Assembly: GCA_947652925.1 (NCBI GenBank)
Contig: CANTEW010000019.1
Coordinates: forward strand, 1-46,435
DNA length: 46,435 nucleotides
From: an uncultured Lachnospiraceae bacterium
Lineage (GTDB): Bacteria > Bacillota > Clostridia > Lachnospirales > Lachnospiraceae
Direction of reading: 5' to 3'
Shown here: piece by piece, positions 18,147-27,054 of the stretch
How the letters are laid out: each line of letters starts with the position of its first letter
Numbering within the stretch: the first letter of the stretch is position 1
The notes under the pieces: model-generated
The model's database searches: none
What the model was told of the DNA's origin: nothing
The model's input: only the letters and a program-made list of their open reading frames with translations
Program-made: the position numbers and the translations under genes

Positions 18147-18174
18147 ATTATATCATATACCTATGAAATGACAA
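18147..18174 (-). promoter_or_regulatory. Promoter of the folate operon
   Basis: On the minus strand TTGTCA (complement of 18169-18174) and a perfect TATAAT (complement of 18147-18152) are 16 bases apart. Confidence 0.75.
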
Positions 18175-18235
18175 GCATATCTTTTAAATTTCAGACCATT
18201 TTCCATTGTTTTTTTTATGATGCATCTATACGCCC

Positions 18236-18268
18236 AAAAAGGGCGTCCCTGCTCGTTAAGGACGCCCC
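18236..18268 (-). terminator. Intrinsic terminator after the HPr-like gene
   Basis: On the minus strand GGGCGTCC (complement of 18260-18267) pairs with GGACGCCC (complement of 18241-18248) and is followed by TTTTT. It closes the epimerase-HPr unit and insulates the folate promoter. Confidence 0.88.
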
Positions 18269-18302
18269 TGTCTGCATAGCTTTTCCAACACTCCCGCGCA
18301 CC

Positions 18303-18560
18303 TTACAGATGCGCCTCTGCAAATTCCCTGAATCTCTCCACTTCTTCATCCGTCACATGATTCTCAAAAGTGACTGTGATGCGTTCTCCCTTACGTGCGT
18401 CCAGAGAGACAAGATCCGTGAGCTTATCCGCACTCACCACATTGTCATCCCTGGAGACGGTGACCGCAGAATCCAGCCCCTTCACCATCTGCACAAACTT
18501 GCTGGCTGTTTTTGCATGGAACCCTGATCCATTCCGTAAAACATGATGAAATTCTTTCAT
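18303..18560 (-). CDS. HPr-like phosphocarrier protein, atypical
   Basis: This 85-residue protein fits the HPr fold and length. His15 is kept in SGFHAKTAS, so phosphorylation by enzyme I of the phosphotransferase system is possible, but the flanking RP of the usual HARPA motif is KT. By alignment Ser46, the HPr kinase site used for carbon catabolite control in Firmicutes, is replaced by Lys (ADKLTDLVSLDARKG). This suggests a paralogue rather than the main ptsH product, perhaps with a single phosphorylation site. It follows the isomerase gene by 67 bases in the same direction and ends in a good terminator. Confidence 0.8.
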   Translation of the reverse strand: MKEFHHVLRNGSGFHAKTASKFVQMVKGLDSAVTVSRDDNVVSADKLTDLVSLDARKGERITVTFENHVTDEEVERFREFAEAHL

Positions 18561-18627
18561 TGCTCTTTACCCCCTTTGTTTTATATATGCGCTCCCGGAA
18601 GATAATGGGAGGACATTCGTAACGCTT

Positions 18628-19398
18628 TTATGAAAAAATCCCAAAATCTTTTAATGCTGCAAGGGATACCTCACACAACTGCCGGCTGGGGTTCTCTATG
18701 GCCGCGTCAGCCTGGGGCAACCTTTCCCGTATAAGACCCAGGACGCTCTCCCATGAAAGATCGCCCTGCCCGATCCCCAGATGCTCATCCTGTTTCCCGT
18801 GATTGTCATGCAGATGGAGATGGCGTATGTATGGAGAAAGCTCTTGGAGCCATTCCTCTGCCGGATACGGTGAAAAACAGTTTGCATGGCCTATATCGAG
18901 ACACAGCCCAAACGCCGGATGATCCACCTCACGCACGATCTTCCCAAGGGGCGCGTACTCCGGATCGAAGACATTTTCCAAGCAGACAGACACCCCGCTG
19001 TCCCGGCCTTCCATAAAATCCCTCCAGAACTCCGTCATCCGCTCCGCCCAGCCATCCAGAAGGTTGGTCATCGGCACAAAACAGGTATGGTAGATGATCT
19101 TCTCTGCACCCAGCGCACAGGCCGCCTGGTAAGCCTCTGAAAAACGCTCCCGCGCAGCCTGCCTGACCTTGCTGTCCCAGCTCACAGGGTTCAGATCCAA
19201 AAAAGGGCCATGTATGCTCAGCGGGCCGTCAAGGCCCATGTCATCCAGACGCTGCCGATAAGAGGCTGCCCTCTCCTGCCATGCATCCAGGCAGTATCCA
19301 ATGGAAAATTCAATGGATTCCACTCCCACAGGATAACGGGCCAGCAGGCCGGCCATATCGCTGTCTGGTATCAAATGTGATAAATATACCAAATACAT
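18628..19398 (-). CDS. Sugar phosphate isomerase/epimerase (AP endonuclease 2-like TIM barrel)
   Basis: The 256-residue protein has the xylose-isomerase-like TIM-barrel pattern: SIHGPFLDLNP, KIIYHTCF, VCLENVFDPEYAPL (metal Glu), FGLCLDIGHANCFSP (metal Asp and His), IRHLHLHDNHGKQDEHLGIGQG (His-x-His-Asp) and a final AIENPS glutamate. These residues bind a divalent metal in sugar epimerases and in endonuclease IV relatives. The substrate is unknown. The gene has a consensus promoter of its own and lies just behind the araA terminator, so a link with pentose metabolism is suggested only by proximity. Confidence 0.85.
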   Translation of the reverse strand: MYLVYLSHLIPDSDMAGLLARYPVGVESIEFSIGYCLDAWQERAASYRQRLDDMGLDGPLSIHGPFLDLNPVSWDSKVRQAARERFSEAYQAACALGAEKIIYHTCFVPMTNLLDGWAERMTEFWRDFMEGRDSGVSVCLENVFDPEYAPLGKIVREVDHPAFGLCLDIGHANCFSPYPAEEWLQELSPYIRHLHLHDNHGKQDEHLGIGQGDLSWESVLGLIRERLPQADAAIENPSRQLCEVSLAALKDFGIFS

Positions 19399-19446
19399 CC
19401 CCCTCTTACCTGTTTCTTTTGTTTCATATGCTAAAATTTACGAAAG

Positions 19447-19475
19447 ATTATACCATCACGCATCACACATGTCAA
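19447..19475 (-). promoter_or_regulatory. Consensus promoter of the epimerase-HPr unit
   Basis: On the minus strand TTGACA (complement of 19470-19475) and TATAAT (complement of 19447-19452) match the sigma-A consensus perfectly, with a 17-base spacer. Confidence 0.88.
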
Positions 19476-19516
19476 ACTTTTTTTATCTGATATACATAAG
19501 TCTCCCATCGATACAG

Positions 19517-19561
19517 AAAAAAAATACCCCGGCTGTCCAGCAAAACGACTGCACAGCCAGG
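19517..19561 (-). terminator. Intrinsic terminator after araA
   Basis: On the minus strand CCTGGCTGT pairs with ACAGCCGGG around a 15-base loop and is followed shortly by a run of eight T. It ends the sugar transport-araA operon. Confidence 0.85.
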
Positions 19562-19583
19562 ATATCCCAAGGATACACATCTT

Positions 19584-21080
19584 CTATCTATACGCGATAC
19601 TATTCCAGAGGAGCTCATTCTTAAACTGACGTATGGTCGTGTCTCCATCGATGTAGACCGCCTCGATGCCCATAGCCGCCGCCCAGTCGCCCATCTGCTC
19701 TGCAGTCAGGTCATAGGAGAACGCCGTGTGGTGGGCGCCGCCCGCTAAGATCCATGCCTCAGCTCCTGTCTGGAGGTTGGGTCTGGGCGTCCAGAACGCT
19801 GTCGCCACCGGGAGCTTCGGCATCGGCCTTTCCACTTTCTTACAATCCACTTCATTGATGATCAGGCGGAACCGGTCGCCCAGATCGATCAGGGATGTGG
19901 CCACCGCCGGACCCGTTTTGGATGTAAAGACCAGCCTGGCCGGGTCTTCCCTGTCCCCCATGGAGAGAGGCTGTTCCTTGATACTGATCTTGCCGTCTGC
20001 GATCGACGGACATACTTCCAGCATATGGGCCTGTAAGATACCCTCTTTCCCAGGGACCAGGTTATAGGTATAATCCTCCATAAAAGAAGTCCCCTTGGCA
20101 TCTTCCATCCCCTGGGTCATGAGCTTCATCACACGGACCATAGCCGCCGTTTTCCAGTCGCCCTCGGCTCCAAAGCCATATCCTTTCTCCATGAGCCTCT
20201 GGATAGCCAGGCCCGGAAGCTGTCTCAGCGCGCCCAGATCGCCGAAATGGGTGACGATCGCGTGGTAGTCCTTTTCTTCCAGGAAACGCTCAAATCCGAT
20301 CTCGATCCCCGCCTGGACAGCCACATTCTCACGGAACTCTTTCTCATCCCGGCCTTCCAGCAAGATCTCATATCTATCATAATACTCTTCCACCAGAGTA
20401 TCGATCTCTCCCTGCGGGACCGCATCCACCGCCGCCGCGATCTCATTGACCGGGTAAGCATCCACTTCCCAGCCGAATCTGATCTGGGCTTCTACTTTAT
20501 CACCCTCGGTGACCGCAACATTCCTCATATTATCGGCGATCCTCATGACGCGCACATGACTGCTCTCCAGTACGCCCACGGCTGTGCGCATCCAGGACCC
20601 GATCCTTTTCTGCACATCCTCGTCTTCCCAGTATCCCATGATCACCTTACGTTCCATGCGGAGCCGGCTGAAGATATGTCCGTATTCCCGGTCGCCGTGG
20701 GCAGCCTGGTTCTCGTTCATAAAATCCATATCAATGGAATCATAGGGGATCTCCCGGTTAAACTGGGTATGCAGATGCAGCAGCGGCTTGCGGAACTCCT
20801 GCAATCCTAAGATCCAGGATTTTGCCGGTGAAAATGTGTGCATCCAGGTGATGACCCCGGCGCAGTCCCCATCTATATTCGCTTCGTTAAATGTTTTCCG
20901 GATCAGCTCGTTTGTGATCAGTGTGGGTTTCCACACCACTTCATAGGGAAGGTTCCCGGAAGCGTTCAGCACTTCCACGATCTTCCTGGAATGCTCCGCC
21001 ACATGGGTGAGGCATTCCTCTCCATACAGATCCTGCGACCCGGTGCAGAACCAGAACTGGTATCTCCTCGTCTTCAACAT
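19584..21080 (-). CDS. araA: L-arabinose isomerase
   Basis: The 498-residue enzyme interconverts L-arabinose and L-ribulose in the cytosol. It starts FWFCTGSQDLYGEE, a classic AraA opening, and continues with GVITWMHTFSPAKSWI, LLHLHTQFNREIPYDSIDMDFMNENQAAHGDREYG, GFGAEGDWKTAAMVR, TSFMEDYTYNL, and GGAHHTAFSYDL near the end (metal-binding His). The start at 21080 was chosen from the AAGGAGAAG site and the family start; an extension to 21173 would overlap the upstream gene with a non-conserved tail. It is the last gene after the sugar ABC genes. araB and araD are not in the window. Confidence 0.96.
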   Translation of the reverse strand: MLKTRRYQFWFCTGSQDLYGEECLTHVAEHSRKIVEVLNASGNLPYEVVWKPTLITNELIRKTFNEANIDGDCAGVITWMHTFSPAKSWILGLQEFRKPLLHLHTQFNREIPYDSIDMDFMNENQAAHGDREYGHIFSRLRMERKVIMGYWEDEDVQKRIGSWMRTAVGVLESSHVRVMRIADNMRNVAVTEGDKVEAQIRFGWEVDAYPVNEIAAAVDAVPQGEIDTLVEEYYDRYEILLEGRDEKEFRENVAVQAGIEIGFERFLEEKDYHAIVTHFGDLGALRQLPGLAIQRLMEKGYGFGAEGDWKTAAMVRVMKLMTQGMEDAKGTSFMEDYTYNLVPGKEGILQAHMLEVCPSIADGKISIKEQPLSMGDREDPARLVFTSKTGPAVATSLIDLGDRFRLIINEVDCKKVERPMPKLPVATAFWTPRPNLQTGAEAWILAGGAHHTAFSYDLTAEQMGDWAAAMGIEAVYIDGDTTIRQFKNELLWNSIAYR

Positions 21081-21123
21081 AGTCCTTCTTCTCCTTTTTC
21101 CAAACACATTTCCCAAAACACGC

Positions 21124-22149
21124 TCAATATGTCCTCTCCTCCAGGATCTTCTCCAGATCCATAGAGGTGTCAAAATACTGTTCTTCTATATATTGGATCT
21201 TCTCCACACGCTCTCCGGCCTCCAGCTCCTCGATGATCTTTGAGACTTTCGGTCCCAGCAGCGGATTGCACTCGAAGTCCGCGTTGATCTTCCCCTCCTG
21301 CATGAACTGGATCGCGGTCCGCACCGCGTCAAAAGAGATGACGATGATATCCCCATCCGGCCCGCAGGTGCGCCCGGCACTCTCTATGGCTTCTATGGCG
21401 CCGAAGGTCATGTTGTCATTCTCACTGATCAGCACGTCGATCTCTTTGTGGGACTGCAGGAGATCCCGCATCACTTCCTGGCCTTTCGCCTGGGTAAATT
21501 CCCCGCTGCGCCTCTCCAGCATCTCCCAGTTCCCATGCGCTGACAGCACATCCTGAAAACCCATGGTCCGGCCGATCTGAGCAGAAGAGTCCAGTGTACC
21601 CTGCAGCGTCACGATCCGGATCTGTTCTTCCCGGCGTCCCTGACTCTCCAGATAGTCCGCCAGCCATTGCCCAGCACGGCGCCCTTCCTCGCGGAAATCG
21701 CTCCCCACCCAGCAAGTATATAAGTCCTCGTCTTCCACCACGATCTGCCTGTCCACCAGGATCACAGGGATCCCTGCGTCCTTAGCCTCCATGAGTACCG
21801 TATCCCAGCCTGTTTCCACGATCGGATCCAGGATGATATAATCCACTTCCTGCAGGATAAGATCCCGTACCGCCTTCAACTGGTTTTCCTGCTTCTGCTG
21901 CGCATCCTCAAAGAGGAGATAATAGCCGTTCTCCGCAGTAAACTCCGATCTGAAAGATCCTGTGTTCGCATTGCGCCAGTCTGATTCTGACCCGATCTGG
22001 GAGAGGCCGATCACGATATAATCTTCTTCATCCTGCATCGTATCCTGAGAAGGGGCTTTTTCATCCGGCACGCAGCCGAAGAACATCCACCCTCCCGCGG
22101 CGCACGCCAGCAGGACCACCACAAAGATACCGGAATATCTCTTCATCAT
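21124..22149 (-). CDS. Sugar-binding protein of an ABC transporter (second copy)
   Basis: This predicted 341-residue extracytoplasmic protein belongs to the periplasmic-binding-protein type I group (RbsB/YtfQ-like). The N-terminus is a signal or anchor segment with two possible lipobox cysteines (LLAC and FFGC). The core reads VIGLSQIGSESDWRNANT, DAQQKQENQLKAVRDLI, VDYIILDPIVETGWD, IPVILVDRQI, NDNMTFGAIEAI and GDIIVISFDAV, close in pattern to the first binding protein of this operon. It sits after the permeases and before araA. It may widen the ligand range or pass ligand to a sensor. The exact sugar is not deducible. Confidence 0.88.
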   Translation of the reverse strand: MMKRYSGIFVVVLLACAAGGWMFFGCVPDEKAPSQDTMQDEEDYIVIGLSQIGSESDWRNANTGSFRSEFTAENGYYLLFEDAQQKQENQLKAVRDLILQEVDYIILDPIVETGWDTVLMEAKDAGIPVILVDRQIVVEDEDLYTCWVGSDFREEGRRAGQWLADYLESQGRREEQIRIVTLQGTLDSSAQIGRTMGFQDVLSAHGNWEMLERRSGEFTQAKGQEVMRDLLQSHKEIDVLISENDNMTFGAIEAIESAGRTCGPDGDIIVISFDAVRTAIQFMQEGKINADFECNPLLGPKVSKIIEELEAGERVEKIQYIEEQYFDTSMDLEKILEERTY

Positions 22150-22186
22150 AAGACCTCTCCTTTTTTGCTCACTCAGATCCGACTTT

Positions 22187-23209
22187 CTATGCTTTCTTTT
22201 TGCGGGCCATGACCACGCTCTGGATCACCAGGAACAGACAGAGCATAACGGCCCGGGTGATGCCAGACCACCACGCCTCGTCCAATCCGGCCGATGAGAC
22301 GATATTCTGGATCGTCCCCAGAGAGAGTACGCCGAAAAATGTACCCACGATATTGCCCACGCCTCCAGTCAGCATGGTGCCGCCGATGATGGAGGATGCG
22401 ATCGCATCCATCTCCGCCCCTGTGGCATGGGCGGCGGAACCAGAACCCACATGGAGAAAATAGACAAAACCGCCGATACCGGCCAGCAGCCCGCAGAGTA
22501 CATGAGAGATGAAACGGGTCCTCTTCACATTGATACCCAGCATCAGCGCACTCTGGTGATTCCCACCCACCGCATAGAAGGAACGCCCCAGCTTCGTCCA
22601 TCTGAGGAAACAGAACATGACGATCACCACAAGGATGGCCACCACCACGCCCAGCTCCACATAAGCGTCCACATACACGCCCCGTCGGTTGGGCGCGCCC
22701 ATGCCCGGTACGATCACACGGGTCAGCTTCAGTTTTGTAAAAGCTTCGTTGGCCACATTAAAAGGCTTCGTATTGACAATGGTCGTCAGACCGCGGGCAA
22801 AGAACATCCCCGCCAGCGTGATGATGAAAGGCTGGATATCCAGATAGGCCACCAGGAACCCCTGGAAGATACCGAAGGCCAGCCCGATCCCCAAGGCCAT
22901 CAAAAGGGATGTGGACACATTCCCCCCATGGAAATCCAGATACACGGCACAACACATACTGATCAGAGCCGTCACGCCGCCCACAGAGATATCGATCCCC
23001 CCTGTGATCATGACAAGACTCAGCCCGCAGGACAGGATGATCAGAGCCGCGTTGGCATTTAAGATATTAAAGAATGTCTGCGGTTTTGTAAAGCCGCCGC
23101 CCTGGAACAAGATCGCGCCGATATACATAAGGAAGAAGACCACGATCGTGATCGTGAGGAGCAAGTTCGTATCTGTAAGATCTTTCAGTGAAAATTTTTT
23201 CTTCTTCAT
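22187..23209 (-). CDS. Sugar ABC transporter permease (YjfF-like)
   Basis: The 340-residue inner-membrane protein has about nine or ten hydrophobic segments and the ribose/galactofuranose permease motifs GGIDISVGGVTALISMCCA, IQPFIITLAGMFFARGL and the cytoplasmic YAVGGNHQSALMLGIN loop that contacts the ATPase. GTMLTGGVGNIVGTFFGV is the conserved late segment. It pairs with the permease just upstream as a heterodimer. The overall gene set ATPase-YtfT-YjfF matches the YtfQRT-YjfF type known for furanose sugars. It begins one base after the previous stop behind AAGGAGG. Confidence 0.9.
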   Translation of the reverse strand: MKKKKFSLKDLTDTNLLLTITIVVFFLMYIGAILFQGGGFTKPQTFFNILNANAALIILSCGLSLVMITGGIDISVGGVTALISMCCAVYLDFHGGNVSTSLLMALGIGLAFGIFQGFLVAYLDIQPFIITLAGMFFARGLTTIVNTKPFNVANEAFTKLKLTRVIVPGMGAPNRRGVYVDAYVELGVVVAILVVIVMFCFLRWTKLGRSFYAVGGNHQSALMLGINVKRTRFISHVLCGLLAGIGGFVYFLHVGSGSAAHATGAEMDAIASSIIGGTMLTGGVGNIVGTFFGVLSLGTIQNIVSSAGLDEAWWSGITRAVMLCLFLVIQSVVMARKKKA

Positions 23210-23210
23210 A

Positions 23211-24296
23211 CTACACAGCCTCCTTCTTCATGGATCTCTTCGAAAGTCCGGCAAGCCATTCCCGCACTTTCGGCGCGCTGAGCACCACCAGGATGATCAC
23301 GACCACAGCCTTGTAGGCCGGGAGCGCGTCGGACTGGACATGGAATTTGTAAAGGGTCGTGGTCAGGAACTGGATCACATAAGCCCCGATGATCGAAGCG
23401 GCCATGTTGAATTTACCGCCGCTCAAGGCATTTCCGCCCAGAGCCACCGCAAGGATAGCGTCCATCTCTATATCTTTTGCGATGACCGAATAATTGATCG
23501 TGGAGATACGGCTGACCTTGATCAGACCTACCACAGCCACGCACACCCCTAAGATCACAAAGGACAGGACTTTGACCACCTTCGGATCCAGACCGTTCAA
23601 TCTGGCAGAATCCTGGTTGATGCCCACAGCTTCCGTATACAACCGCAGATCAGTGAACTTTAGCACAAGGCCGATCACGATCATACACGCCACCGCTATG
23701 AAGAACGGCGTGGGGATCGGGATGCCCGGGATAAACTCACCAAAATATTTAAAAGAAGGCTCACTGATGACCGGGAGTTCATTGTTGTTCACCCATGCGG
23801 CGATGGAACGTCCCGCCGTGTATAAGATCAGCGTGGCGATCATCGGCTGGATATTGAAATACGCCACCAACACACCATTGAAGGCTCCAAAGAGCATCGC
23901 CACCAGACAGCTCACCAGAAACGCCACGATGATCGGCGCCTGGAGAGTCTCCGGCCTGGAGTTGCTCCCGCACAACACACGCAGCAGCACGCTCCCCGCG
24001 ATGGCTACCGCCGCGCCTACGCTGATATCCTGTCCGCCGGAAGCCGCTGTGACAAGGGTCATACCGATGGCCAGGATCGCAAGCTCTGAACCGCTGTCCA
24101 AGATCGTGACCAGAAATCCTGACAGGACCGGGTTCCCCGCGCTGTTGTCCGCCAATGTGATCTTGAAAAATCCCGGATCCGCGATCAGGTTAAATGCCAC
24201 CAAGAGCAGCAGCGCGATCAGAGGGATAAAACACTGGTTCCGTACGATCTTCGTTAAGATACCCGACCCTGTTGACGTCTTTCTATCTTTACTCAT
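23211..24296 (-). CDS. Sugar ABC transporter permease (YtfT-like)
   Basis: This 361-residue integral membrane protein of the RbsC/YtfT class contains GMTLVTAASGGQDISVGAAVAIAGS, YFNIQPMIATLILYTAGRSIA, YTEAVGINQDSARLNGLD (ATPase-contact loop) and ALGGNALSGGKFNMAASIIGA. Length and order of segments are normal. It forms the transmembrane channel with its neighbour and follows the ATPase gene by two bases, so the three are tightly coupled. Substrate preference is inferred from the operon only (arabinose-like or other furanose sugar). Confidence 0.9.
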   Translation of the reverse strand: MSKDRKTSTGSGILTKIVRNQCFIPLIALLLLVAFNLIADPGFFKITLADNSAGNPVLSGFLVTILDSGSELAILAIGMTLVTAASGGQDISVGAAVAIAGSVLLRVLCGSNSRPETLQAPIIVAFLVSCLVAMLFGAFNGVLVAYFNIQPMIATLILYTAGRSIAAWVNNNELPVISEPSFKYFGEFIPGIPIPTPFFIAVACMIVIGLVLKFTDLRLYTEAVGINQDSARLNGLDPKVVKVLSFVILGVCVAVVGLIKVSRISTINYSVIAKDIEMDAILAVALGGNALSGGKFNMAASIIGAYVIQFLTTTLYKFHVQSDALPAYKAVVVIILVVLSAPKVREWLAGLSKRSMKKEAV

Positions 24297-24298
24297 GG

Positions 24299-25813
24299 CT
24301 ATTCCTCACCTCCGGCTATGGTATTCATGACTTTGTTCTGGTTCAAGTCCTCTTTCGTCAGTTCCCCCACCACTCTGCGGTCGCGCATGACCACAAGGCG
24401 GGAGCAGGTGCGCAGCATCTCGTCCAGCTCCGAAGAGATGAACGTGACGCTCATGCCCTCTGAGGCAAGCTTGAGGACCAGCTTCTGGATATCCACTTTC
24501 GTCCCCACGTCGATGCCTCGGGTCGGTTCATCCAGGATCAGATATTCCGGATGGGTAAAGAGCCACCGGGCCAGGATGACTTTCTGCTGGTTCCCCCCTG
24601 ACAGGGATCTGATCGGAGTGTCCGCGGAAGCGGTCTTGATGCTCAGGAGCTTTATGTACTCGTCTGCGATCTTATTGGCCTCCGCCTTAGAAAACGGCTT
24701 AAAAAATCCCCTCAGGACCTGTTGGGCCAGGATGATGTTATCCCGCACAGACAGATCGCCCACGATGCCGTCCATCTTACGGTCTTCCGGAAGATAGGCG
24801 ATGCCGTTTTTCATAGCGTCCAACGGTCTATTGATCTTGACAGGCTTTCCTTTCATCTTCACAGTACCGCCTGTCACTCTGTCCGCGCCGAAGATCGCGC
24901 GCACGCACTCGCTCCTGCCCGAACCCAGTAATCCGGTAAATCCGTTGACCTCTCCTTTATCGATATGGAAGTCAAAGGGCTTGATCCCCGCATCGCTCAC
25001 CAGACCTTCGGCCTCCAGGACAGGCGGGATCCCCTCTTCTTTCTCATATTCCTGCTGCTCGTCCTTGATGTCAGACATATCGTCCAGCTCCTTGCCCAGC
25101 ATCTTAGATACAAGCTGTACACGGGGCAGGTCTTTGATCGCATACTCCCCTACAAGCTGGCCGTCCCGCATGACGGTGATCCGGTCGCACACTTCATACA
25201 CCTGATCCAGGAAATGGGTGACAAAGACGATGCCCACGCCTTTTTCCCGCAAGTTCCTCATCAGCCCAAACAATTTCTCCACTTCCTGCTCATCCAGCGA
25301 AGATGTGGGTTCATCCAGGATCAGCACTTTACATTCCATGTCCACCGCCCGCGCGATGGCGATCATCTGCTGCACAGCGATGGAACAGCTCTCAAGCTGC
25401 TGGGTAGGTTTTGCCGGTATGTCCAGGGAGCGTAAGATCTTATCTGTGTCCGCGTTGACCTTTTTCCAGTTTTGCCCGACGCCTCTTGTCCGCCCGATGA
25501 ACATATTCTCAGCCACGGACAGATTGGGACATAGTGTGATCTCCTGGTACACTGTACTGATCCCCAGTTTCTGTGCATCCTGGGGTGAATGGATGGCGGC
25601 CGCTCCCTCGCACCCGTCCAGATGGATAGCACCCTCGTCTTTTCCATAGACCCCGGTCAGGACTTTGATCAGTGTGGATTTCCCCGCGCCATTTTCGCCC
25701 ATCAACGCATGGATCTCACCTTTTCTCAGCGTAAAGTCCACGCCCTGCAGGGCGCGCACGCCGGGAAAACTCTTATGGATGTTGCGCATTTCTAATACAA
25801 CGTTCTCTTTCAC
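24299..25813 (-). CDS. Sugar ABC transporter ATP-binding protein (YtfR-like)
   Basis: A double-cassette ATPase of about 504 residues powers the transporter. The first cassette has GENGAGKSTL (Walker A), a degenerate signature region and LILDEPTSSLD. The second has GLLGSGRSECVRAIFG in place of a standard Walker A, then SLSGGNQQKVILARWL and LILDEPTRGIDVG, as is usual in sugar ATPases of the MglA/RbsA/YtfR type. Two GTG starts are possible: 25825 lies on top of AGGAGG, whereas 25813 lies 11 bases after it and gives the usual short N-terminus, so 25813 is chosen. A hairpin separates it from the abundant binding-protein gene upstream. Confidence 0.9.
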   Translation of the reverse strand: MKENVVLEMRNIHKSFPGVRALQGVDFTLRKGEIHALMGENGAGKSTLIKVLTGVYGKDEGAIHLDGCEGAAAIHSPQDAQKLGISTVYQEITLCPNLSVAENMFIGRTRGVGQNWKKVNADTDKILRSLDIPAKPTQQLESCSIAVQQMIAIARAVDMECKVLILDEPTSSLDEQEVEKLFGLMRNLREKGVGIVFVTHFLDQVYEVCDRITVMRDGQLVGEYAIKDLPRVQLVSKMLGKELDDMSDIKDEQQEYEKEEGIPPVLEAEGLVSDAGIKPFDFHIDKGEVNGFTGLLGSGRSECVRAIFGADRVTGGTVKMKGKPVKINRPLDAMKNGIAYLPEDRKMDGIVGDLSVRDNIILAQQVLRGFFKPFSKAEANKIADEYIKLLSIKTASADTPIRSLSGGNQQKVILARWLFTHPEYLILDEPTRGIDVGTKVDIQKLVLKLASEGMSVTFISSELDEMLRTCSRLVVMRDRRVVGELTKEDLNQNKVMNTIAGGEE

Positions 25814-25837
25814 GTTCCAGTCCACCTCCTCAAAAGA

Positions 25838-25870
25838 AAGAGTGCGGAACGGATCATCTCATTCCCGCAC
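25838..25870 (-). terminator. Intercistronic hairpin between binding protein and ATPase genes
   Basis: On the minus strand GTGCGG(G)AA pairs with TTCCGCAC (8 bp with a one-base bulge) and is followed by a T-rich TCTTTCTTTT. It is typical of a partial terminator or 3' stabiliser that keeps the binding protein more abundant than the transporter. Confidence 0.6.
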
Positions 25871-25900
25871 CGCACCTTTTTAACAATGATCTTACATGGA

Positions 25901-26962
25901 TCATCCGATACCGTATTGGTCTACATCTTCTTGTGTGATGGTCGAGGCATCAAAGCCTTTCTCTTCCATGATGATCTTCTTCTCTGTCAGAGCCTCGCCG
26001 TTTTCCAGTTTATCGATCACATCCATGATATACTCAGACTGGAAGGGATTACACTGTCCATCGTAGTTCCAGTTCTTGTTGAACAGTTCTTCCAGAGCCC
26101 ACTTATTGCAGTCAAATCCCATGATGATCACGTCTTTGTCCACGCCATGGGAGATGTTCGCTTTGTCAAGAGCTGCGACAGCGCCTTTGGCCATGTCGTC
26201 GTTCTCCGCATAGATCACGTTGAAACTGTCCTTGGAATCGATCACAGACTGTACGATCTGCTGTGCGTTGTCCGCATTCCAGTCGCCTGTCTGCTGTGTG
26301 ACAATGTTCCATCCTTCGTCTTCCACTGCTTTATCCAACGCTGCGGAGCGTCCGATCTGTGCAGCAGTGCCCATCTGTCCCTGGAGATGGATGATGTTAT
26401 ATTCGTCCAAACCCTGGTCTTTCAGCCAGTTCACTGCCGTCTCGCCTTCTTTTTCCATGTCGGATACGATAGCGGCCTCATAGAGAGACTCGTCCGCATC
26501 AATGACGCGGTCGAACAGGATGACCCTCGTCCCCTGATCCTGTGCGTCCTGGAGCACGGAATCCCAGCCGGCTGTATCAGCCGCGGAAATAAGGAGATAA
26601 TCTACGCCGTCCTGGATGAACTTCTGCGCAGATGAGATCTGTTCGTCGTTTTTCTTACTGTACGCGAACTGTGCGTCGTATCCGTTCTCTTCTGTAAAAT
26701 TCGCTTTCAGGTCTGCGTCGTTGGCTGTACGGTAGCCGGACTCGTTGGGGTCGTTGTTGATGATGCCCACTTTGATCAGTCCGCCGGACGTGCTGTCTTC
26801 CTGAGCGGCGTCGTCCGCCCCCTCTGCAGTATCTCCGCTGTCTGCGCTGTCTTCCTGTGCAGCCGTACCTGTACTGCTGGCTTCTTCGCTGCCCCCTCCG
26901 CAAGCTGTCAGGCTAAAGCAGAGACATGCGGTGAGTACCATTGAGATGATTTTCTTTTTCAT
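25901..26962 (-). CDS. Sugar-binding lipoprotein of an ABC transporter (YtfQ-like)
   Basis: The 353-residue lipoprotein has a signal peptide ending in the lipobox LTAC (Cys21), then a Ser/Gly/Asp-rich linker to about residue 65. The mature domain is a type I periplasmic binding fold: KVGIINNDPNESGYRTANDAD, YLLISAADTAGWDSVLQDA, VILFDRVIDADE, HLQGQMGTAAQIGRS, YAENDDMAKGAVAAL and IMGFDCNKWALEE. The pattern is that of YtfQ, a galactofuranose and arabinofuranose binder. It is the first transporter gene, behind AAGGAGG, with a possible activator-controlled promoter upstream. An araA gene in the same run points to arabinose as one plausible ligand. Confidence 0.92.
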   Translation of the reverse strand: MKKKIISMVLTACLCFSLTACGGGSEEASSTGTAAQEDSADSGDTAEGADDAAQEDSTSGGLIKVGIINNDPNESGYRTANDADLKANFTEENGYDAQFAYSKKNDEQISSAQKFIQDGVDYLLISAADTAGWDSVLQDAQDQGTRVILFDRVIDADESLYEAAIVSDMEKEGETAVNWLKDQGLDEYNIIHLQGQMGTAAQIGRSAALDKAVEDEGWNIVTQQTGDWNADNAQQIVQSVIDSKDSFNVIYAENDDMAKGAVAALDKANISHGVDKDVIIMGFDCNKWALEELFNKNWNYDGQCNPFQSEYIMDVIDKLENGEALTEKKIIMEEKGFDASTITQEDVDQYGIG

Positions 26963-27005
26963 ACTGGATCAACCTCCTTGTTCTCCTGTTGTTTTTTATA
27001 CTTCG

Positions 27006-27011
27006 ATTATA
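27006..27011 (-). promoter_or_regulatory. -10 element of the sugar transport operon
   Basis: A perfect TATAAT on the minus strand lies about 45 bases before the binding-protein start. The position 17 bases upstream holds ATGGAT, a poor -35, which is the usual sign of an activator-dependent promoter. Confidence 0.55.
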
Positions 27012-27054
27012 TCTTCGCTGTATCAAAAATCCATGGAGATTCTTCGGAAGTCGG

